This document shows, in pieces, positions 42,401 to 56,095 of a DNA stretch of 64,000 bases. Made by a program: the position numbers and the translations under genes. The stretch comes from Arthrobacter sp. V1I7 (lineage in GTDB: Bacteria; Actinomycetota; Actinomycetes; Actinomycetales; Micrococcaceae), in assembly GCF_030817015.1 (NCBI RefSeq), contig NZ_JAUSYS010000001.1, positions 806,001 through 870,000 of the forward strand, read 5' to 3'. Under the pieces are notes generated by a model. It ran no database searches, was not told the origin of the DNA, and worked only from the letters and a program-made list of their open reading frames with translations. The first letter of the stretch is position 1. Each line of letters opens with the position of its first letter.

Positions 42401-43013
42401 AACGCCGGTCTTCGACGGTGCCCGTGAAGAGGAAATCACCGGCCTGCTCGACTCCACCAACGTCACCCGCGACGGCGACCGCCTGATCAACTCCTCGGGC
42501 AAGACCCGTCTGTTCGACGGCCGCTCCGGCGAGCCGTTCCCGGATCCGATCTCGGTCGGCTACATGTACATCCTGAAGCTCCACCACCTGGTGGACGACA
42601 AGATCCACGCACGCTCCACCGGCCCGTACTCCATGATCACGCAGCAGCCGCTGGGTGGTAAGGCACAGTTCGGTGGCCAGCGCTTCGGTGAAATGGAAGT
42701 GTGGGCGCTCGAAGCTTACGGTGCCGCCTACACGCTCCAGGAACTCCTCACGATCAAGTCGGATGACATCCATGGTCGTGTGAAGGTCTACGAAGCCATC
42801 GTCAAGGGCGAGAACATCCCGGAGCCGGGCGTTCCTGAGTCCTTCAAGGTCTTGATCAAGGAAATGCAGTCGCTGTGCCTGAACGTGGAAGTGCTTTCCA
42901 CGGACGGAACCACAATTGAAATGCGTGACTCTGATGACGCAGTCTTCACGGCTGCGGAAGAACTGGGCATCGATCTGTCTCGTGCAGAGCCCAGTTCCGT
43001 AGAAGAGGTCTAG
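39495..43013 (+). CDS. rpoB: RNA polymerase subunit beta
   Basis: 1172 residues from TTG at 39495, chosen because GGAAGGA lies 6 nt upstream; a GTG 15 nt earlier lacks such spacing. Forms the catalytic cleft with beta'. The rifampicin region [20 protein letters not shown] (from about residue 431) is wild type, with H449 and S454 corresponding to E. coli H526 and S531. The C-terminus holds the switch and clamp-contact region ([20 protein letters not shown]). Confidence 0.98.
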   Translation: MVASSTSNVNNAATAINAESTDGATRRLSFAKIHEPLDVPNLLALQTDSFDWLVGNERWQARVAKAVEEGDLSVATSSGLSDIFEEISPIEDFQGTMSLSFSEPEFADPKYTMAECKDRDATYSAPLYVKAEFMNNNTGEIKQQTVFMGDFPLMTEKGTFVVNGTERVVVSQLVRSPGAYFERTADKTSDKDIFTAKIIPSRGAWFELEIDKRDQVGVRLDRKRKQSVTVLLKALGWTEGQILEEFGQYDSMRATLEKDATETREDALLDIYRKLRPGEPPTVEAAQSLLDNLYFNSKRYDLAKVGRYKINRKLGIDRSLGDKEASVLHVEDIVAMIKFLVALHAGEKTLTGKRDGQDHELRVEIDDIDHFGNRRIRAVGELIENQVRTGLSRMERVVRERMTTQDVEAITPQTLINIRPVVAAIKEFFGTSQLSQFMDQNNPLSGLTHKRRLSALGPGGLSRDRAGMEVRDVHPSHYGRMCPIETPEGPNIGLIGSLASYGRINPFGFIETPYRLVSEGVVSDEVQYLTADDEAEVLIAQANAPLDANKKFAEETVLVRARGGGGEPVLVPAADVEFMDVSPRQMVSVATALIPFLEHDDANRALMGANMQRQAVPLVRSEAPFVGTGMERAAAVDAGDVVIAKKAGVVTEVSAELVIMLNDDGTETNYRINKFARSNQGNCYNHRVLVSEGQRLEVGGIIADGPATDQGELALGKNLLVAFMSWEGHNFEDAIILSQRIVAEDVLSSIHIEEHEIDARDTKLGAEEITRDIPNVSEEVLAGLDERGIIHIGAEVEAGDILVGKVTPKGETELTPEERLLRAIFGEKSREVRDTSLKVPHGESGTVIGVRVFDRDNDDELPPGVNQLVRVYVAAKRKITDGDKLAGRHGNKGVISKILPIEDMPFLADGTPVDIVLNPLGVPGRMNVGQVLETHLGWVAKTGWKIEGEPDWVKQLPNLPRESGSTTVATPVFDGAREEEITGLLDSTNVTRDGDRLINSSGKTRLFDGRSGEPFPDPISVGYMYILKLHHLVDDKIHARSTGPYSMITQQPLGGKAQFGGQRFGEMEVWALEAYGAAYTLQELLTIKSDDIHGRVKVYEAIVKGENIPEPGVPESFKVLIKEMQSLCLNVEVLSTDGTTIEMRDSDDAVFTAAEELGIDLSRAEPSSVEEV

Positions 43014-43020
43014 CAGGGGC

Positions 43021-43065
43021 CCGGAGGAAGGCAGCCGGCCAACCGGCCCAGCTGTCTTCCTCCGG
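43021..43065 (+). other. Long hairpin between rpoB and rpoC
   Basis: CCGGAGGAAGGCAGC (43021-43035) pairs with GCTGTCTTCCTCCGG (43051-43065) over 15 bp with one wobble. The 15-nt loop can form a small inner GGCC-AACC-GGCC stem. No T run, so an RNase III-type processing or stabilising element fits better than a terminator. Confidence 0.75.
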
Positions 43066-43130
43066 ACCTCCTCCCTCTTCCCGTAACCCAAGACTTCAGA
43101 ATTTAGAGAACAAGAGAGAACAGGGACCAT

Positions 43131-47030
<3,900 letters not shown>

Positions 47031-47106
47031 CGGGCAGGGCGGGCCCTTTCGTGTCGCGTTCCGCGCCACGTAGGGACCCTGCCGCCCAGCCCTTAGCCTG
47101 AGGAGA

Positions 47107-47140
47107 GGCCCCGTTTCCACGCTGTGGAGGCGGGGCCTTT
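47107..47140 (+). terminator. Intrinsic terminator after rpoC
   Basis: GGCCCCGTTTCCAC (47107-47120) pairs with GTGGAGGCGGGGCC (47124-47137) with two wobbles, followed by TTT. Confidence 0.85.
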
Positions 47141-47184
47141 CCCGTGGTAAACCCCGCCGATTAAGGGCTGGGAGCCGTCCGTGT

Positions 47185-47190
47185 TAGACT
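47185..47190 (+). promoter_or_regulatory. Candidate -10 box TAGACT of the str operon
   Basis: TAGACT, the commonest actinobacterial form, with a poor -35 (TTAAGG, 18 bp upstream). It implies a leader of about 275 nt before rpsL. Confidence 0.45.
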
Positions 47191-47427
47191 TGAGACTAAT
47201 TGTTATTGTGGCAGTGGATGAGTGCGCCGGTTGAAGCTGAAAGGCTTGGCCAGGACGACGTTTCCGGTTTGCAGGGTTCTTGTGCAACGTATGCCACATT
47301 TTCGCATGCCTAGGGGAAGTCCGGATGGAAGTCCATGGATCCCGGCGTGCGGTCCGACTATTAAGGCTTCGCCTCAGCCGCTATGGAGAGATCTTCACAG
47401 CTCGAGCGGCGAGGCGCAGCGACAAGA

Positions 47428-47449
47428 GAGCGGCCGCCAACGGCCGCTC
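47428..47449 (+). other. Hairpin in the rpsL leader
   Basis: GAGCGGCCG (47428-47436), loop CCAA, CGGCCGCTC (47441-47449), 23 nt before the rpsL GTG. It could regulate ribosome access. The remaining leader (47191-47427) shows no gene. Confidence 0.65.
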
Positions 47450-47472
47450 CGGATAAAACGGAGAACACGAGA

Positions 47473-47847
47473 GTGCCTACGATTAACCAGCTGGTCCGTA
47501 AGGGCCGCACGCCGAAGGTCAAGAAGACCAAGGCCCCCGCGCTTAACGGCAGCCCGATGCGCCGCGGTGTTTGCACCCGCGTATACACCACGACCCCGAA
47601 GAAGCCGAACTCGGCTCTGCGTAAGGTCGCCCGTGTGCGCCTCAACGGTGGCGTTGAAGTCACCGCTTACATCCCCGGTGTAGGCCACAACCTCCAGGAG
47701 CACTCCATTGTGCTCGTACGTGGCGGCCGTGTTAAGGACCTTCCGGGTGTCCGCTACAAGATCGTCCGTGGCGCCCTCGATACCCAGGGTGTCAAGAACC
47801 GTAAGCAGGCTCGCAGCCGCTACGGCGCAAAGATGGAGAAGAAGTAA
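47473..47847 (+). CDS. rpsL: 30S ribosomal protein S12
   Basis: Decoding-centre protein. 124 residues from GTG 47473; longer upstream frames are ruled out because the conserved N-terminus [11 protein letters not shown] follows this codon. Lysines of the streptomycin site are wild type: K43 in [12 protein letters not shown] and K88 in GVRYKIVRG. First gene of rpsL-rpsG-fusA-tuf. Confidence 0.98.
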   Translation: MPTINQLVRKGRTPKVKKTKAPALNGSPMRRGVCTRVYTTTPKKPNSALRKVARVRLNGGVEVTAYIPGVGHNLQEHSIVLVRGGRVKDLPGVRYKIVRGALDTQGVKNRKQARSRYGAKMEKK

Positions 47848-47848
47848 T

Positions 47849-48319
47849 ATGCCTCGCAAGGGTCCGGCCCCCAAGCGGCCGCTAGTTCTAGATCCCGTTT
47901 ACGGCTCCCCGCTGGTCACCCAGCTGATCAACAAGGTGCTGGTTGACGGCAAGAAGTCCACCGCAGAGCGCATCGTCTACGGTGCCCTCGAAGGTGCTCG
48001 TGCCAAGTCCGGCGGCGACCCGGTTGCAGCCCTCAAGAAGGCCATGGAGAACGTCAAGCCTTCCCTCGAGGTCCGCTCCCGTCGTGTCGGTGGCGCCACC
48101 TACCAGGTTCCGGTTGAGGTCAAGCCGGGCCGCTCCACCGCCCTCGCGCTGCGCTGGCTGGTCGGCTACTCCAAGGCCCGCCGCGAGAAGACGATGACCG
48201 AGCGCCTCCAGAACGAGATCCTGGATGCCTCCAACGGTCTCGGTGCCGCTGTGAAGCGTCGCGAAGACACCCACAAGATGGCCGAGTCCAACAAGGCCTT
48301 CGCACACTACCGCTGGTAA
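47849..48319 (+). CDS. rpsG: 30S ribosomal protein S7
   Basis: Nucleates assembly of the 30S head and contacts the E-site tRNA. 156 residues, standard length. ATG 47849 is one base after the rpsL stop, so the genes are coupled. Codons 11 and 13 use CTA leucine, rare in this GC-rich genome (positions 47880-47890). The motif [16 protein letters not shown] is conserved. Confidence 0.98.
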   Translation: MPRKGPAPKRPLVLDPVYGSPLVTQLINKVLVDGKKSTAERIVYGALEGARAKSGGDPVAALKKAMENVKPSLEVRSRRVGGATYQVPVEVKPGRSTALALRWLVGYSKARREKTMTERLQNEILDASNGLGAAVKRREDTHKMAESNKAFAHYRW

Positions 48320-48330
48320 TACTTCCCGGA

Positions 48331-48358
48331 CGCCGCCGGCTCAACCGAGCCGGCGGCG
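48331..48358 (+). other. Intercistronic hairpin between rpsG and fusA
   Basis: CGCCGCCGGCTC (48331-48342), loop AACC, GAGCCGGCGGCG (48347-48358), a perfect 12-bp stem without T run, 30 nt before fusA. Possible partial terminator or processing site. Confidence 0.75.
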
Positions 48359-48388
48359 AACGTGCAGTCCATCCGAAAGGGAGACACC

Positions 48389-50503
48389 GTGGCACAGGAC
48401 GTGCTTACCGACCTTAGCAAGGTCCGCAACATCGGCATCATGGCCCACATCGATGCCGGCAAGACCACTACTACCGAGCGCATCCTGTTCTACACGGGTG
48501 TGAACCACAAGATCGGCGAAACGCACGACGGCGCGTCGACCACCGACTGGATGGAACAGGAAAAGGAACGCGGCATCACCATCACGTCTGCCGCCGTGAC
48601 CTGCTTCTGGGAAAACAACCAGATCAACATCATCGACACCCCCGGACACGTGGACTTCACGGTTGAGGTCGAGCGCTCCCTGCGCGTCCTCGACGGTGCA
48701 GTTGCCGTGTTCGACGGCAAGGAAGGCGTGGAGCCGCAGTCCGAGACTGTCTGGCGCCAGGCTGACAAGTACAACGTTCCGCGCATCTGCTTCGTCAACA
48801 AGATGGACAAGCTCGGCGCTGACTTCTACTTCACCGTCGACACCATCATCAGCCGCCTCGGTGCCAAGCCGCTCGTCATGCAGCTGCCGATCGGCGCCGA
48901 GAACGACTTCATCGGCGTCGTCGACCTGCTCTACATGCGTGCGCTGGTCTGGCCCGGCGATGCCAAGGGTGACGTCACCATGGGCGCCAAGTACGAGATC
49001 CAGGAGATCCCGGCTGACCTCCAGGCGAAGGCCGAGGAGTACCGCGCGAACCTCGTTGAGGCCGTTGCTGAGTCCTCCGAGGAACTCATGGAGAAGTACC
49101 TCGAAGGCGAAGAGATCACCGTTGACGAGCTCAAGGCCGGCATCCGCAAGATGACGATCAACTCTGAGCTGTACCCGGTCTTCTGCGGTTCTGCCTTCAA
49201 GAACCGTGGCGTCCAGCCGATGCTTGACGCTGTTGTCGACTACCTGCCGAACCCGCTCGACGTCCCGCCGATGATCGGTCACGATCCCCGCGACGAAGAG
49301 AAGGAACTGACGCGCAAGCCTTCCTCCGAAGAGCCGTTCTCGGCTCTGGCGTTCAAGATTGCCACGCACCCGTTCTTCGGCCAGCTCACCTTCATCCGCG
49401 TGTACTCCGGTCACGTGGAAGCAGGCTCCCAGGTGGTCAACTCCACCAAGGGCAAGAAGGAGCGCATCGGCAAGCTGTTCCAGATGCACGCCAACAAGGA
49501 AATGCCGGTTGACGGCGCTACCGCCGGCCACATCTACGCAGCGATCGGTTTGAAGGACACGACCACGGGCGACACCCTGTGCGACTCCAGCAACCAGATC
49601 GTCCTCGAGTCCATGAGCTTCCCGGAGCCCGTGATCTCTGTTGCGATCGAGCCGAACACCAAGGGTGACCAGGAGAAGCTCTCCACGGCCATCCAGAAGC
49701 TCTCCGCCGAGGACCCGACCTTCCAGGTCTCCCTCAACGAAGACACCGGCCAGACCATCATCGCCGGCATGGGCGAGCTCCACCTGGACATCCTGGTGGA
49801 CCGCATGCGCCGCGAATTCAAGGTCGAGGCAAACGTCGGCAAGCCGCAGGTTGCTTACCGCGAAACCATCAAGCGTGCTGTAGAGCGTCACGACTACACG
49901 CACAAGAAGCAGACCGGTGGTTCGGGCCAGTTCGCAAAGATCCAGATTGCGATCGCGCCATTGGACACCGCCGATGGCGAAATGTACGAGTTCGAGAACA
50001 AGGTCACCGGTGGGCGCATTCCTCGCGAATACATCCCGTCGGTTGACGCCGGGATCCAGGATGCCCTGAACGACGGCGTCCTGGCCGGTTACCCGGTTGT
50101 CGGCATCAGGGCCACGCTGATTGATGGCGCGTACCACGATGTTGACTCTTCGGAAATGGCATTCAAGATCGCCGGCCGGATGGCGTTCAAGGAAGCCGCA
50201 CGCAAGGCGAACCCTGTCCTGCTTGAACCGCTGATGGATGTCGAGGTCCGCACCCCTGAGGAATACATGGGTGAAGTTATCGGTGACCTCAACTCCCGCC
50301 GTGGCCAGATGCAGTCCATGGAAGATGCCCAGGGCGTCAAGGTAATCCGTGCGCACGTCCCGTTGTCCGGCATGTTCGGCTACATCGGTGACCTGCGCTC
50401 GAAGACCCAGGGCCGCGCTGTGTACTCCATGACGTTCAACAGCTACGCCGAGGTCCCGAAGGCAGTTGCCGACGAGATCATCCAGAAGAACCGCGGCGAA
50501 TAG
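48389..50503 (+). CDS. fusA: Elongation factor G
   Basis: GTPase driving translocation and, with RRF, ribosome recycling. 704 residues from GTG 48389 with AAAGGGAG upstream. G1 [16 protein letters not shown]3 [15 protein letters not shown] and G4 NKMDK are present, followed by domains II-V. The domain IV tip [20 protein letters not shown], which enters the decoding centre, is conserved. Confidence 0.98.
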   Translation: MAQDVLTDLSKVRNIGIMAHIDAGKTTTTERILFYTGVNHKIGETHDGASTTDWMEQEKERGITITSAAVTCFWENNQINIIDTPGHVDFTVEVERSLRVLDGAVAVFDGKEGVEPQSETVWRQADKYNVPRICFVNKMDKLGADFYFTVDTIISRLGAKPLVMQLPIGAENDFIGVVDLLYMRALVWPGDAKGDVTMGAKYEIQEIPADLQAKAEEYRANLVEAVAESSEELMEKYLEGEEITVDELKAGIRKMTINSELYPVFCGSAFKNRGVQPMLDAVVDYLPNPLDVPPMIGHDPRDEEKELTRKPSSEEPFSALAFKIATHPFFGQLTFIRVYSGHVEAGSQVVNSTKGKKERIGKLFQMHANKEMPVDGATAGHIYAAIGLKDTTTGDTLCDSSNQIVLESMSFPEPVISVAIEPNTKGDQEKLSTAIQKLSAEDPTFQVSLNEDTGQTIIAGMGELHLDILVDRMRREFKVEANVGKPQVAYRETIKRAVERHDYTHKKQTGGSGQFAKIQIAIAPLDTADGEMYEFENKVTGGRIPREYIPSVDAGIQDALNDGVLAGYPVVGIRATLIDGAYHDVDSSEMAFKIAGRMAFKEAARKANPVLLEPLMDVEVRTPEEYMGEVIGDLNSRRGQMQSMEDAQGVKVIRAHVPLSGMFGYIGDLRSKTQGRAVYSMTFNSYAEVPKAVADEIIQKNRGE

Positions 50504-50561
50504 TCCCCAGGACGCTCGCAGCGGCAAACTCGGGTGCGTTTCCGATTTCGGAGATTCGCCT

Positions 50562-50624
50562 GGTGCAGACGGCCGGTCACCGGTTAGACGCAATCCGGTC
50601 AAGCCGGGCCCGGCCGTCCGCACC
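50562..50624 (+). other. Long hairpin between fusA and tuf
   Basis: GGTGCAGACGGCCGG (50562-50576) pairs with CCGGCCGTCCGCACC (50610-50624) with one mismatch; the 33-nt loop contains further self-complementary CCGG segments. It lies before the candidate tuf promoter. Confidence 0.65.
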
Positions 50625-50665
50625 GACAGACTCGAGGGACTAGTATTAGTTCCTGAATCTGCAAT

Positions 50666-50695
50666 TTCACCAATCCAAAGCCCCCCAAGTAGACT
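50666..50695 (+). promoter_or_regulatory. Candidate tuf promoter
   Basis: -35 TTCACC (50666-50671), 18-bp spacer, -10 TAGACT (50690-50695), about 68 nt before the tuf start. Confidence 0.55.
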
Positions 50696-50764
50696 TACTG
50701 GAGTTTCTGCCGCGACAAGCGCGGTCGAAGGGTAAGTCATTTGAAAACGTTCTAGGAGGAACCT

Positions 50765-51955
50765 GTGGCAAAGGCAAAGTTCGAGCGGACTAAGCCGCAC
50801 GTTAACATCGGTACCATTGGTCACGTTGACCACGGTAAGACGACGTTGACGGCCGCCATTTCCAAGGTGCTGTACGACAAGTACCCGACTCTCAACGAGC
50901 AGCGCGACTTCGCGTCTATTGACTCTGCTCCCGAAGAGCGTCAGCGCGGCATTACCATCAACATCTCCCACGTTGAGTACCAGACCGAGAAGCGCCACTA
51001 CGCACACGTAGACGCTCCGGGTCACGCTGACTACATCAAGAACATGATCACCGGTGCTGCACAGATGGACGGTGCAATCCTCGTGGTTGCCGCCACTGAC
51101 GGCCCGATGGCTCAGACCCGTGAGCACGTTCTGCTCGCCCGCCAGGTTGGCGTTCCCTACCTGCTGGTCGCGCTGAACAAGTCGGACATGGTTGATGACG
51201 AAGAGCTCCTCGACCTCGTCGAAATGGAAGTTCGCGAGCTGCTTTCGGCTCAGGGCTTCGATGGCGATGAGGCTCCGGTTGTCCGCGTCTCCGGCCTGAA
51301 GGCTCTCGAAGGCGACCCGGTTTGGGTCAAGTCCGTCGAGGACCTCATGGCAGCTGTCGACGAGTCCGTTCCGGACCCGGTACGTGACCGTGACAAGCCG
51401 TTCCTGATGCCGATCGAAGACGTCTTCACAATCACCGGCCGTGGCACCGTTGTAACGGGCCGCGCCGAGCGTGGAACCCTCGCCATCAACTCCGAGGTCG
51501 AGATCGTCGGCATCCGCCCGGTCCAGAAGACCACGGTGACCGGTATCGAGATGTTCCACAAGCAGCTCGACGAAGCATGGGCCGGCGAGAACTGTGGCCT
51601 CCTGCTCCGCGGCCTGAAGCGCGACGATGTCGAGCGTGGCCAGGTTGTCGTCAAGCCGGGTTCCATCACCCCGCACACCGACTTCGAGGCTAACGTCTAC
51701 ATCCTCTCCAAGGACGAAGGCGGGCGTCACAACCCGTTCTACTCCAACTACCGCCCGCAGTTCTACTTCCGCACCACGGACGTAACCGGCGTTATCACCC
51801 TGCCGGAAGGCACGGAAATGGTTATGCCTGGCGACAACACTGAGATGACCGTTGCGCTCATCCAGCCCATCGCCATGGAAGAGGGCCTCGGCTTCGCTAT
51901 CCGCGAAGGCGGCCGCACCGTTGGTTCGGGACGCGTCACCAAGATCAACAAGTAA
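50765..51955 (+). CDS. tuf: Elongation factor Tu
   Basis: Delivers aminoacyl-tRNA to the ribosome. 396 residues from GTG 50765, with AGGAGG 6 nt upstream, a very strong site. G1 [15 protein letters not shown]3 [12 protein letters not shown] and G4 NKSDM (where NKCDM is usual) are present. It ends in the domain III motif [14 protein letters not shown]. It probably has its own promoter besides str-operon read-through. Confidence 0.98.
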   Translation: MAKAKFERTKPHVNIGTIGHVDHGKTTLTAAISKVLYDKYPTLNEQRDFASIDSAPEERQRGITINISHVEYQTEKRHYAHVDAPGHADYIKNMITGAAQMDGAILVVAATDGPMAQTREHVLLARQVGVPYLLVALNKSDMVDDEELLDLVEMEVRELLSAQGFDGDEAPVVRVSGLKALEGDPVWVKSVEDLMAAVDESVPDPVRDRDKPFLMPIEDVFTITGRGTVVTGRAERGTLAINSEVEIVGIRPVQKTTVTGIEMFHKQLDEAWAGENCGLLLRGLKRDDVERGQVVVKPGSITPHTDFEANVYILSKDEGGRHNPFYSNYRPQFYFRTTDVTGVITLPEGTEMVMPGDNTEMTVALIQPIAMEEGLGFAIREGGRTVGSGRVTKINK

Positions 51956-52020
51956 CTGTTTGCTGATCTTTGCTGGATCCCTGATCGGTTTGGCCGTCTG
52001 ACGGTCCCCGTGAAGTAAGG

Positions 52021-52059
52021 AACAGCCCCGCTGCATCGCAGCGGGGCTGTTCTTTTTTT
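52021..52059 (+). terminator. Intrinsic terminator after tuf
   Basis: AACAGCCCCGCTGC (52021-52034), loop ATC, exact complement to 52051, then CTTTTTTT. Confidence 0.95.
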
Positions 52060-52156
52060 GAGCAGGTTCCGGCCGTGCCCTGCGATACGGTGTCCGGGAT
52101 GGTCTTTCCTGTTAAGGTTGCAGGATCAGCCGTGCAAGAAGTGAAGGGAGTCCGGC

Positions 52157-52282
52157 ATGGAATGGCTAATATTCCTCGTGGTGGTGGTGGCCGTCGTCGC
52201 AGGTGTCTTTGGGGTGCGTAAGCACTTCCGCCAGGAGATTGAGCGGGCAAAGCGGATCAACCGCGCTAACAAGAACCAGTAG
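52157..52282 (+). CDS. 41-residue membrane microprotein
   Basis: One hydrophobic helix at the N-terminus (residues 3-20, Val-rich) followed by a strongly basic tail (VRKHFRQEIERAKRINRANK), so the tail should be cytoplasmic. GAAGGGAG is about 7 nt before ATG and a TAAGGT box is at 52113-52118, which supports expression. It converges with the glucosidase gene 9 bp away. Function not recognised. Confidence 0.65.
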   Translation: MEWLIFLVVVVAVVAGVFGVRKHFRQEIERAKRINRANKNQ

Positions 52283-52291
52283 GTCCGGGCG

Positions 52292-53719
52292 TCAGTCCGG
52301 CCGGGCCCGGCTGAGCGCCTGGTACCAGTAGTAGGAATCCTTGGGCGTGCGCCGGAGTGTCTCAAAGTCCACATGCACCAGGCCGAAGCGCTGTGAGTAG
52401 CCGGCCGCCCACTCGAAGTTGTCCATCAGGGTCCAGACGTAATAGCCCAGGAGCTTGACGTCCTCGGCGATGCCACCGGGACCCGTCGCTTCGAGGGCCT
52501 GGCTGAGGTGGGACGCAAGGTAGCTGATCCGCCGGCTGTCCTGGATGGGACCCGTGACATGGTCCGGTTCCGGGAAACTGGCGCCGCTTTCCGTGATGTA
52601 CACCGGAGGCAGGGCTTCCCGGTACCGGTCTTTGAGCTCCCGCAGCAGAATCCCCAGGTGATCGGGGGCCACCGGCCAACCGAACCCGGTGGTTCCATTT
52701 TCGGGGTAGCCCACCTCGTGGAAGGGCAACCGCGCTACGGCCTTGTGGGGATTCGCCGGGATGGTAATCGCGCCCCGCCCCAAGGCGACCCTGACCGGGA
52801 AGTAGTAGTTGAGGCCGTAGAAGTCCAGGGGCTGGTGGATGGTCCTCAGGTCATCGTCGGAAATCCTGCCGAGTGAGCGGAGCCACGGACGGGCCACTAG
52901 GGGCAGGGAGGGATAGCGCCCCAGTAACACCGGATCCGCGTAGATCCTGTTCATGAGCAGGTCATAGAGCTTCGCAACGATCCTGTCCCCGGGCTTTCGA
53001 CTGGCCGGGCGAACGGGGGAGTGCAGATTCGTAACCCCCACGGCGCCTTTGACTCCTGCCGTGCGCAGCGCCTGTACAGCCAGACCGTGGGCCAGGAGCT
53101 GATAGTGGATTGCAGGGACCGCGTCGAACATCAGGGCCTTCCCCGGCGCGTGGACCCCCAGCGCGTAGCCGTTGAGGGTCACGGAGACCGGCTCGTTGAG
53201 AGTCACCCATTGCGCGACCCGGTCACCGTAGCGCTGGCCGGCGGCCGCGCTGTACTCCGCGAAGCGTTCCGCCGTCGAACGGTTCAGCCAGCCGCCCCGG
53301 TGCTCCAAGGGCAGCGGCGTGTCCCAGTGGTAGAGCGTGGCCATGGGGGAGATGCCCGCCGCGAGCAGCTGGTCAATCAGCCGGTCGTAAAAGTCGAGTC
53401 CTTCCTTGTTGTACGGGCCGGTACCGTCAGGCTGGATGCGGGGCCAGGAGATCGAAAAGCGGTAAGAGTCGATGCCGAGGTCCCGCATCAGCTCGACGTC
53501 TTCCGGCGTCCGGTTGTAGTGGTCGCAGGCCATTGCGGGGGAGTGCCCGTCGAGGATGCTCCCGGGCTTCTCTGCGAAGGCGTCCCAGCCTGAGGGGCCG
53601 CGGCCGCCTGCCGAGAGGGCACCTTCGATCTGGAAGGCGGCGGAGGCCACTCCGAGTTTGAACCCGGGGCTCAGGCGCGCGGCAAGGGCCTGAACTGCAA
53701 CAGAGTCCTGCACAGTCAT
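52292..53719 (-). CDS. GH1 beta-glucosidase
   Basis: Retaining glycoside hydrolase of family 1, cleaving beta-linked glucose or related sugars. FKLGVASAAFQIEGA opens the (beta/alpha)8 barrel. The acid/base Glu is in VTLNEPVSV and the nucleophile Glu in YITESGAS. LLGYYVWTLMDNFEWAAGYS near the end is the aglycone site signature. No signal peptide, so cytoplasmic. The start is uncertain: ATG 53719 gives 475 residues; ATG 53731 and GTG 53788 are longer options. An isolated carbohydrate gene between two translation operons. Confidence 0.92.
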   Translation of the reverse strand: MTVQDSVAVQALAARLSPGFKLGVASAAFQIEGALSAGGRGPSGWDAFAEKPGSILDGHSPAMACDHYNRTPEDVELMRDLGIDSYRFSISWPRIQPDGTGPYNKEGLDFYDRLIDQLLAAGISPMATLYHWDTPLPLEHRGGWLNRSTAERFAEYSAAAGQRYGDRVAQWVTLNEPVSVTLNGYALGVHAPGKALMFDAVPAIHYQLLAHGLAVQALRTAGVKGAVGVTNLHSPVRPASRKPGDRIVAKLYDLLMNRIYADPVLLGRYPSLPLVARPWLRSLGRISDDDLRTIHQPLDFYGLNYYFPVRVALGRGAITIPANPHKAVARLPFHEVGYPENGTTGFGWPVAPDHLGILLRELKDRYREALPPVYITESGASFPEPDHVTGPIQDSRRISYLASHLSQALEATGPGGIAEDVKLLGYYVWTLMDNFEWAAGYSQRFGLVHVDFETLRRTPKDSYYWYQALSRARPD

Positions 53720-54159
53720 GTCCTTAATCATCCATTCACCGATTACTGAAGGCAATGACCAGGAATCCGGCCGTGTGAGTTTCGCCACTGTCCGGTTTCG
53801 CGCGGGGGCGCCGCGTGGTTCCTGATTCGCTTCTGCCCGATAATTCCGGCATACTAGATGAGTTGTTCAAGCGCTCCTTCGCGTCCCGATCCGGATAATG
53901 CCGGGTGTCAGGGTCCAGGTAGGAGACCAAACATAACCCACTCCCCATGGAACTGCGGACGAGTACGCGGGCAAACCGCGACACGCCCGACCGCGGGGGT
54001 CGGTTACGCCGGCAGGTTGAGGAACCCGGATTCTTCCGGATTCAGCTTGTGCGGCGGGTGGTAGTTACGACTTCAAATGCTTCGGCAGCCACATGCAACA
54101 CGCAAGTAAACAGAGCAGCCCGAACTGGAGCAGCACTAACTGAAAGAGAGTCAGGCGAC
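53720..54159. other. Intergenic region before the S10 operon
   Basis: 440 bp without a convincing gene. It must hold the promoters of the glucosidase gene and of the S10 operon. Two GATAAT-like boxes (near 53839 and 53894) are candidates but lack good -35 partners. A short direct repeat CCGGATTC-TT-CCGGATTC lies at about 54027. No L4-type leader hairpin was identified. Confidence 0.5.
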
Positions 54160-54468
54160 ATGGCGGGACAAAAAATCCGCATCCGGCTGAAGTCATATGA
54201 CCACGAGGTCATTGACGTTTCAGCACGGAAGATCGTTGAGACGGTCACGCGCGCAGGCGCCACGGTTGTAGGCCCCGTGCCGCTTCCGACGGAGAAGAAC
54301 ATCTACTGCGTAATCCGCTCTCCGCACAAGTACAAGGACAGCCGTGAGCACTTCGAAATGCGTACTCACAAGCGTCTGATCGACATCATCGATCCCACGC
54401 CGAAGGCAGTTGACTCGCTCATGCGTCTCGACCTGCCGGCCGACGTGAACATCGAAATCAAGCTGTAG
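54160..54468 (+). CDS. rpsJ: 30S ribosomal protein S10
   Basis: 30S head protein that also acts as NusE in antitermination and as the NusG-ribosome bridge. 102 residues from ATG 54160, after GAAAGAGAG; longer frames are not conserved. [20 protein letters not shown] and [20 protein letters not shown] are diagnostic. First gene of the S10 operon. Confidence 0.98.
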   Translation: MAGQKIRIRLKSYDHEVIDVSARKIVETVTRAGATVVGPVPLPTEKNIYCVIRSPHKYKDSREHFEMRTHKRLIDIIDPTPKAVDSLMRLDLPADVNIEIKL

Positions 54469-54485
54469 GGAGGTGCTGAGAGACT

Positions 54486-55136
54486 ATGACCGCAACCCGT
54501 AACGTAAAGGGCCTGCTGGGCACGAAGCTCGGCATGACCCAGGTCTGGGACGAGAACAACAAGCTCATCCCCGTCACTGTGGTCCAGGCTGACTCGAACG
54601 TCATCACGCAGCTGCGCAATGCAGAGACTGATGGCTATGTCGCCGTTCAGATCGGCTACGGCCAGATCGATCCCCGCAAGGTCACCAAGCCGCTGGCTGG
54701 TCACTTTGAAAAGGCGGGCGTCACGCCCCGCCGCCACGTCGTAGAACTGCGCACTGCAGATGCTGACTCTTACGAGCTGGGCCAGGAGCTCTCCGTAGAG
54801 CTCTTCGAAGCCGGCCAGAAGATCGACGTCGTTGGCACCACCAAGGGTAAGGGCTTCGCCGGTGTTATGAAGCGTCACGGCTTCCACGGCGTTGGAGCCT
54901 CCCACGGTGCCCACAAGAACCACCGTAAGCCCGGTTCTATCGGTGGCGCATCCACCCCGAGCCGCGTCTTCAAGGGCATGAAAATGGCCGGCCGCATGGG
55001 CGCCGTCCGTCACACCACGCTGAACCTCACGGTCCACGCGGTTGACGTCGAGAAGTCGCTGCTCCTGATCAAGGGCGCCGTTCCCGGTGCCCGCGGCCAG
55101 GTCGTACTCGTACGCACCGCCGTGAAGGGAGCCTAG
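54486..55136 (+). CDS. rplC: 50S ribosomal protein L3
   Basis: Early assembly protein whose loop reaches the peptidyl-transferase centre. 216 residues. [20 protein letters not shown] and the central loop [20 protein letters not shown] are conserved. GGGAGG lies 9 nt before ATG, 17 nt after rpsJ. Confidence 0.98.
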   Translation: MTATRNVKGLLGTKLGMTQVWDENNKLIPVTVVQADSNVITQLRNAETDGYVAVQIGYGQIDPRKVTKPLAGHFEKAGVTPRRHVVELRTADADSYELGQELSVELFEAGQKIDVVGTTKGKGFAGVMKRHGFHGVGASHGAHKNHRKPGSIGGASTPSRVFKGMKMAGRMGAVRHTTLNLTVHAVDVEKSLLLIKGAVPGARGQVVLVRTAVKGA

Positions 55137-55140
55137 TTCA

Positions 55141-55764
55141 ATGACTAGCACTGTCAAGGTTGACCTGCCTGCAGAGATCTTCGACGTACAGACCAACGTG
55201 CCGCTGCTGCACCAGGTCGTCGTTGCCCAGCTCGCTGCTGCTCGCCAGGGTACCCACAAGACCAAGACCCGCGCCGAGGTTTCCGGTGCAGGTCGCAAGC
55301 CGTTCAAGCAGAAGGGCACCGGCCGCGCCCGTCAGGGTTCAATCCGTGCTCCTCACATGACCGGTGGTGGCGTTGTCCACGGCCCCACGCCGCGTGACTA
55401 CAGCCAGCGCACCCCCAAGAAGATGATTGCTGCTGCACTGCGCGGCGCTCTCTCTGACCGCGCCCGTAACGGCCGCATTCACGTTGTCGCTGAACTGGTG
55501 GCCGGCACCAAGCCGTCCTCCAGCGCCGCACTGGCAACGCTGCGCGGTGTCTCCGAGCGCAAGAACCTGCTCGTCGTCATCGAGCGCGCCAACGATGTTG
55601 CCGCACTCTCCGTGCGCAACCTCACGGATGTTCACGTTCTGTACGCAGACCAGCTGAACACCTACGACGTACTCGTTTCCGATGACGTCGTCTTCACCAA
55701 GGCTGCCTACGAAGCATTCGTTGCTGACAAGGCAGTGGCAAAGAACGAGGAGGATGCCAAGTGA
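55141..55764 (+). CDS. rplD: 50S ribosomal protein L4
   Basis: Lines the exit tunnel through a long loop ([20 protein letters not shown], about 51-70), the site of macrolide resistance changes. 207 residues, with an E/D/K tail. In E. coli L4 represses this operon; whether that holds here is unknown. It overlaps rplW by 4 nt (GTGA). Confidence 0.97.
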   Translation: MTSTVKVDLPAEIFDVQTNVPLLHQVVVAQLAAARQGTHKTKTRAEVSGAGRKPFKQKGTGRARQGSIRAPHMTGGGVVHGPTPRDYSQRTPKKMIAAALRGALSDRARNGRIHVVAELVAGTKPSSSAALATLRGVSERKNLLVVIERANDVAALSVRNLTDVHVLYADQLNTYDVLVSDDVVFTKAAYEAFVADKAVAKNEEDAK

Positions 55765-56066
55765 GTGCAGCCACCATCAAAGACCCGCGCGACGTCGTGC
55801 TTGCACCTGTCGTCTCGGAAAAGAGCTACGGCCTGATCGATGAGGGCAAGTACACCTTCCTGGTGGACCCCCGCTCGAACAAGACCGAGATCAAGCTGGC
55901 CGTGGAGAAGATTTTCTCCGTCAAGGTCGAATCGATCAACACCATCAACCGTGCCGGTAAGCGCAAGCGGACCAAATTCGGATGGGGTACCCGCAAGAAC
56001 ACCAAGCGTGCAATTGTGAGCCTCAAAGAAGGCACTATCGACATCTTCGGCGGTCCGCTCTCGTAG
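55761..56066 (+). CDS. rplW: 50S ribosomal protein L23
   Basis: Tunnel-exit protein, docking site for trigger factor and SRP. 101 residues. [20 protein letters not shown] and VNTI-like [19 protein letters not shown] are conserved. GTG start overlaps the rplD stop. Confidence 0.97.
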   Translation: MSAATIKDPRDVVLAPVVSEKSYGLIDEGKYTFLVDPRSNKTEIKLAVEKIFSVKVESINTINRAGKRKRTKFGWGTRKNTKRAIVSLKEGTIDIFGGPLS

Positions 56067-56095
56067 CGGAGACCACTTTAACGAGGAAATAAATT

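Noticed and set aside
47872..47894. Cloning-vector-like NotI-XbaI string in rpsG
   Set aside because: It encodes the conserved S7 residues KRPLVLDP in frame, so it is natural; only the two rare CTA codons are notable.
48341..52036. Open frame of over 1200 codons opposite fusA and tuf
   Set aside because: Same antisense artefact; no recognisable domain and it spans two highly expressed genes, a hairpin and a promoter.
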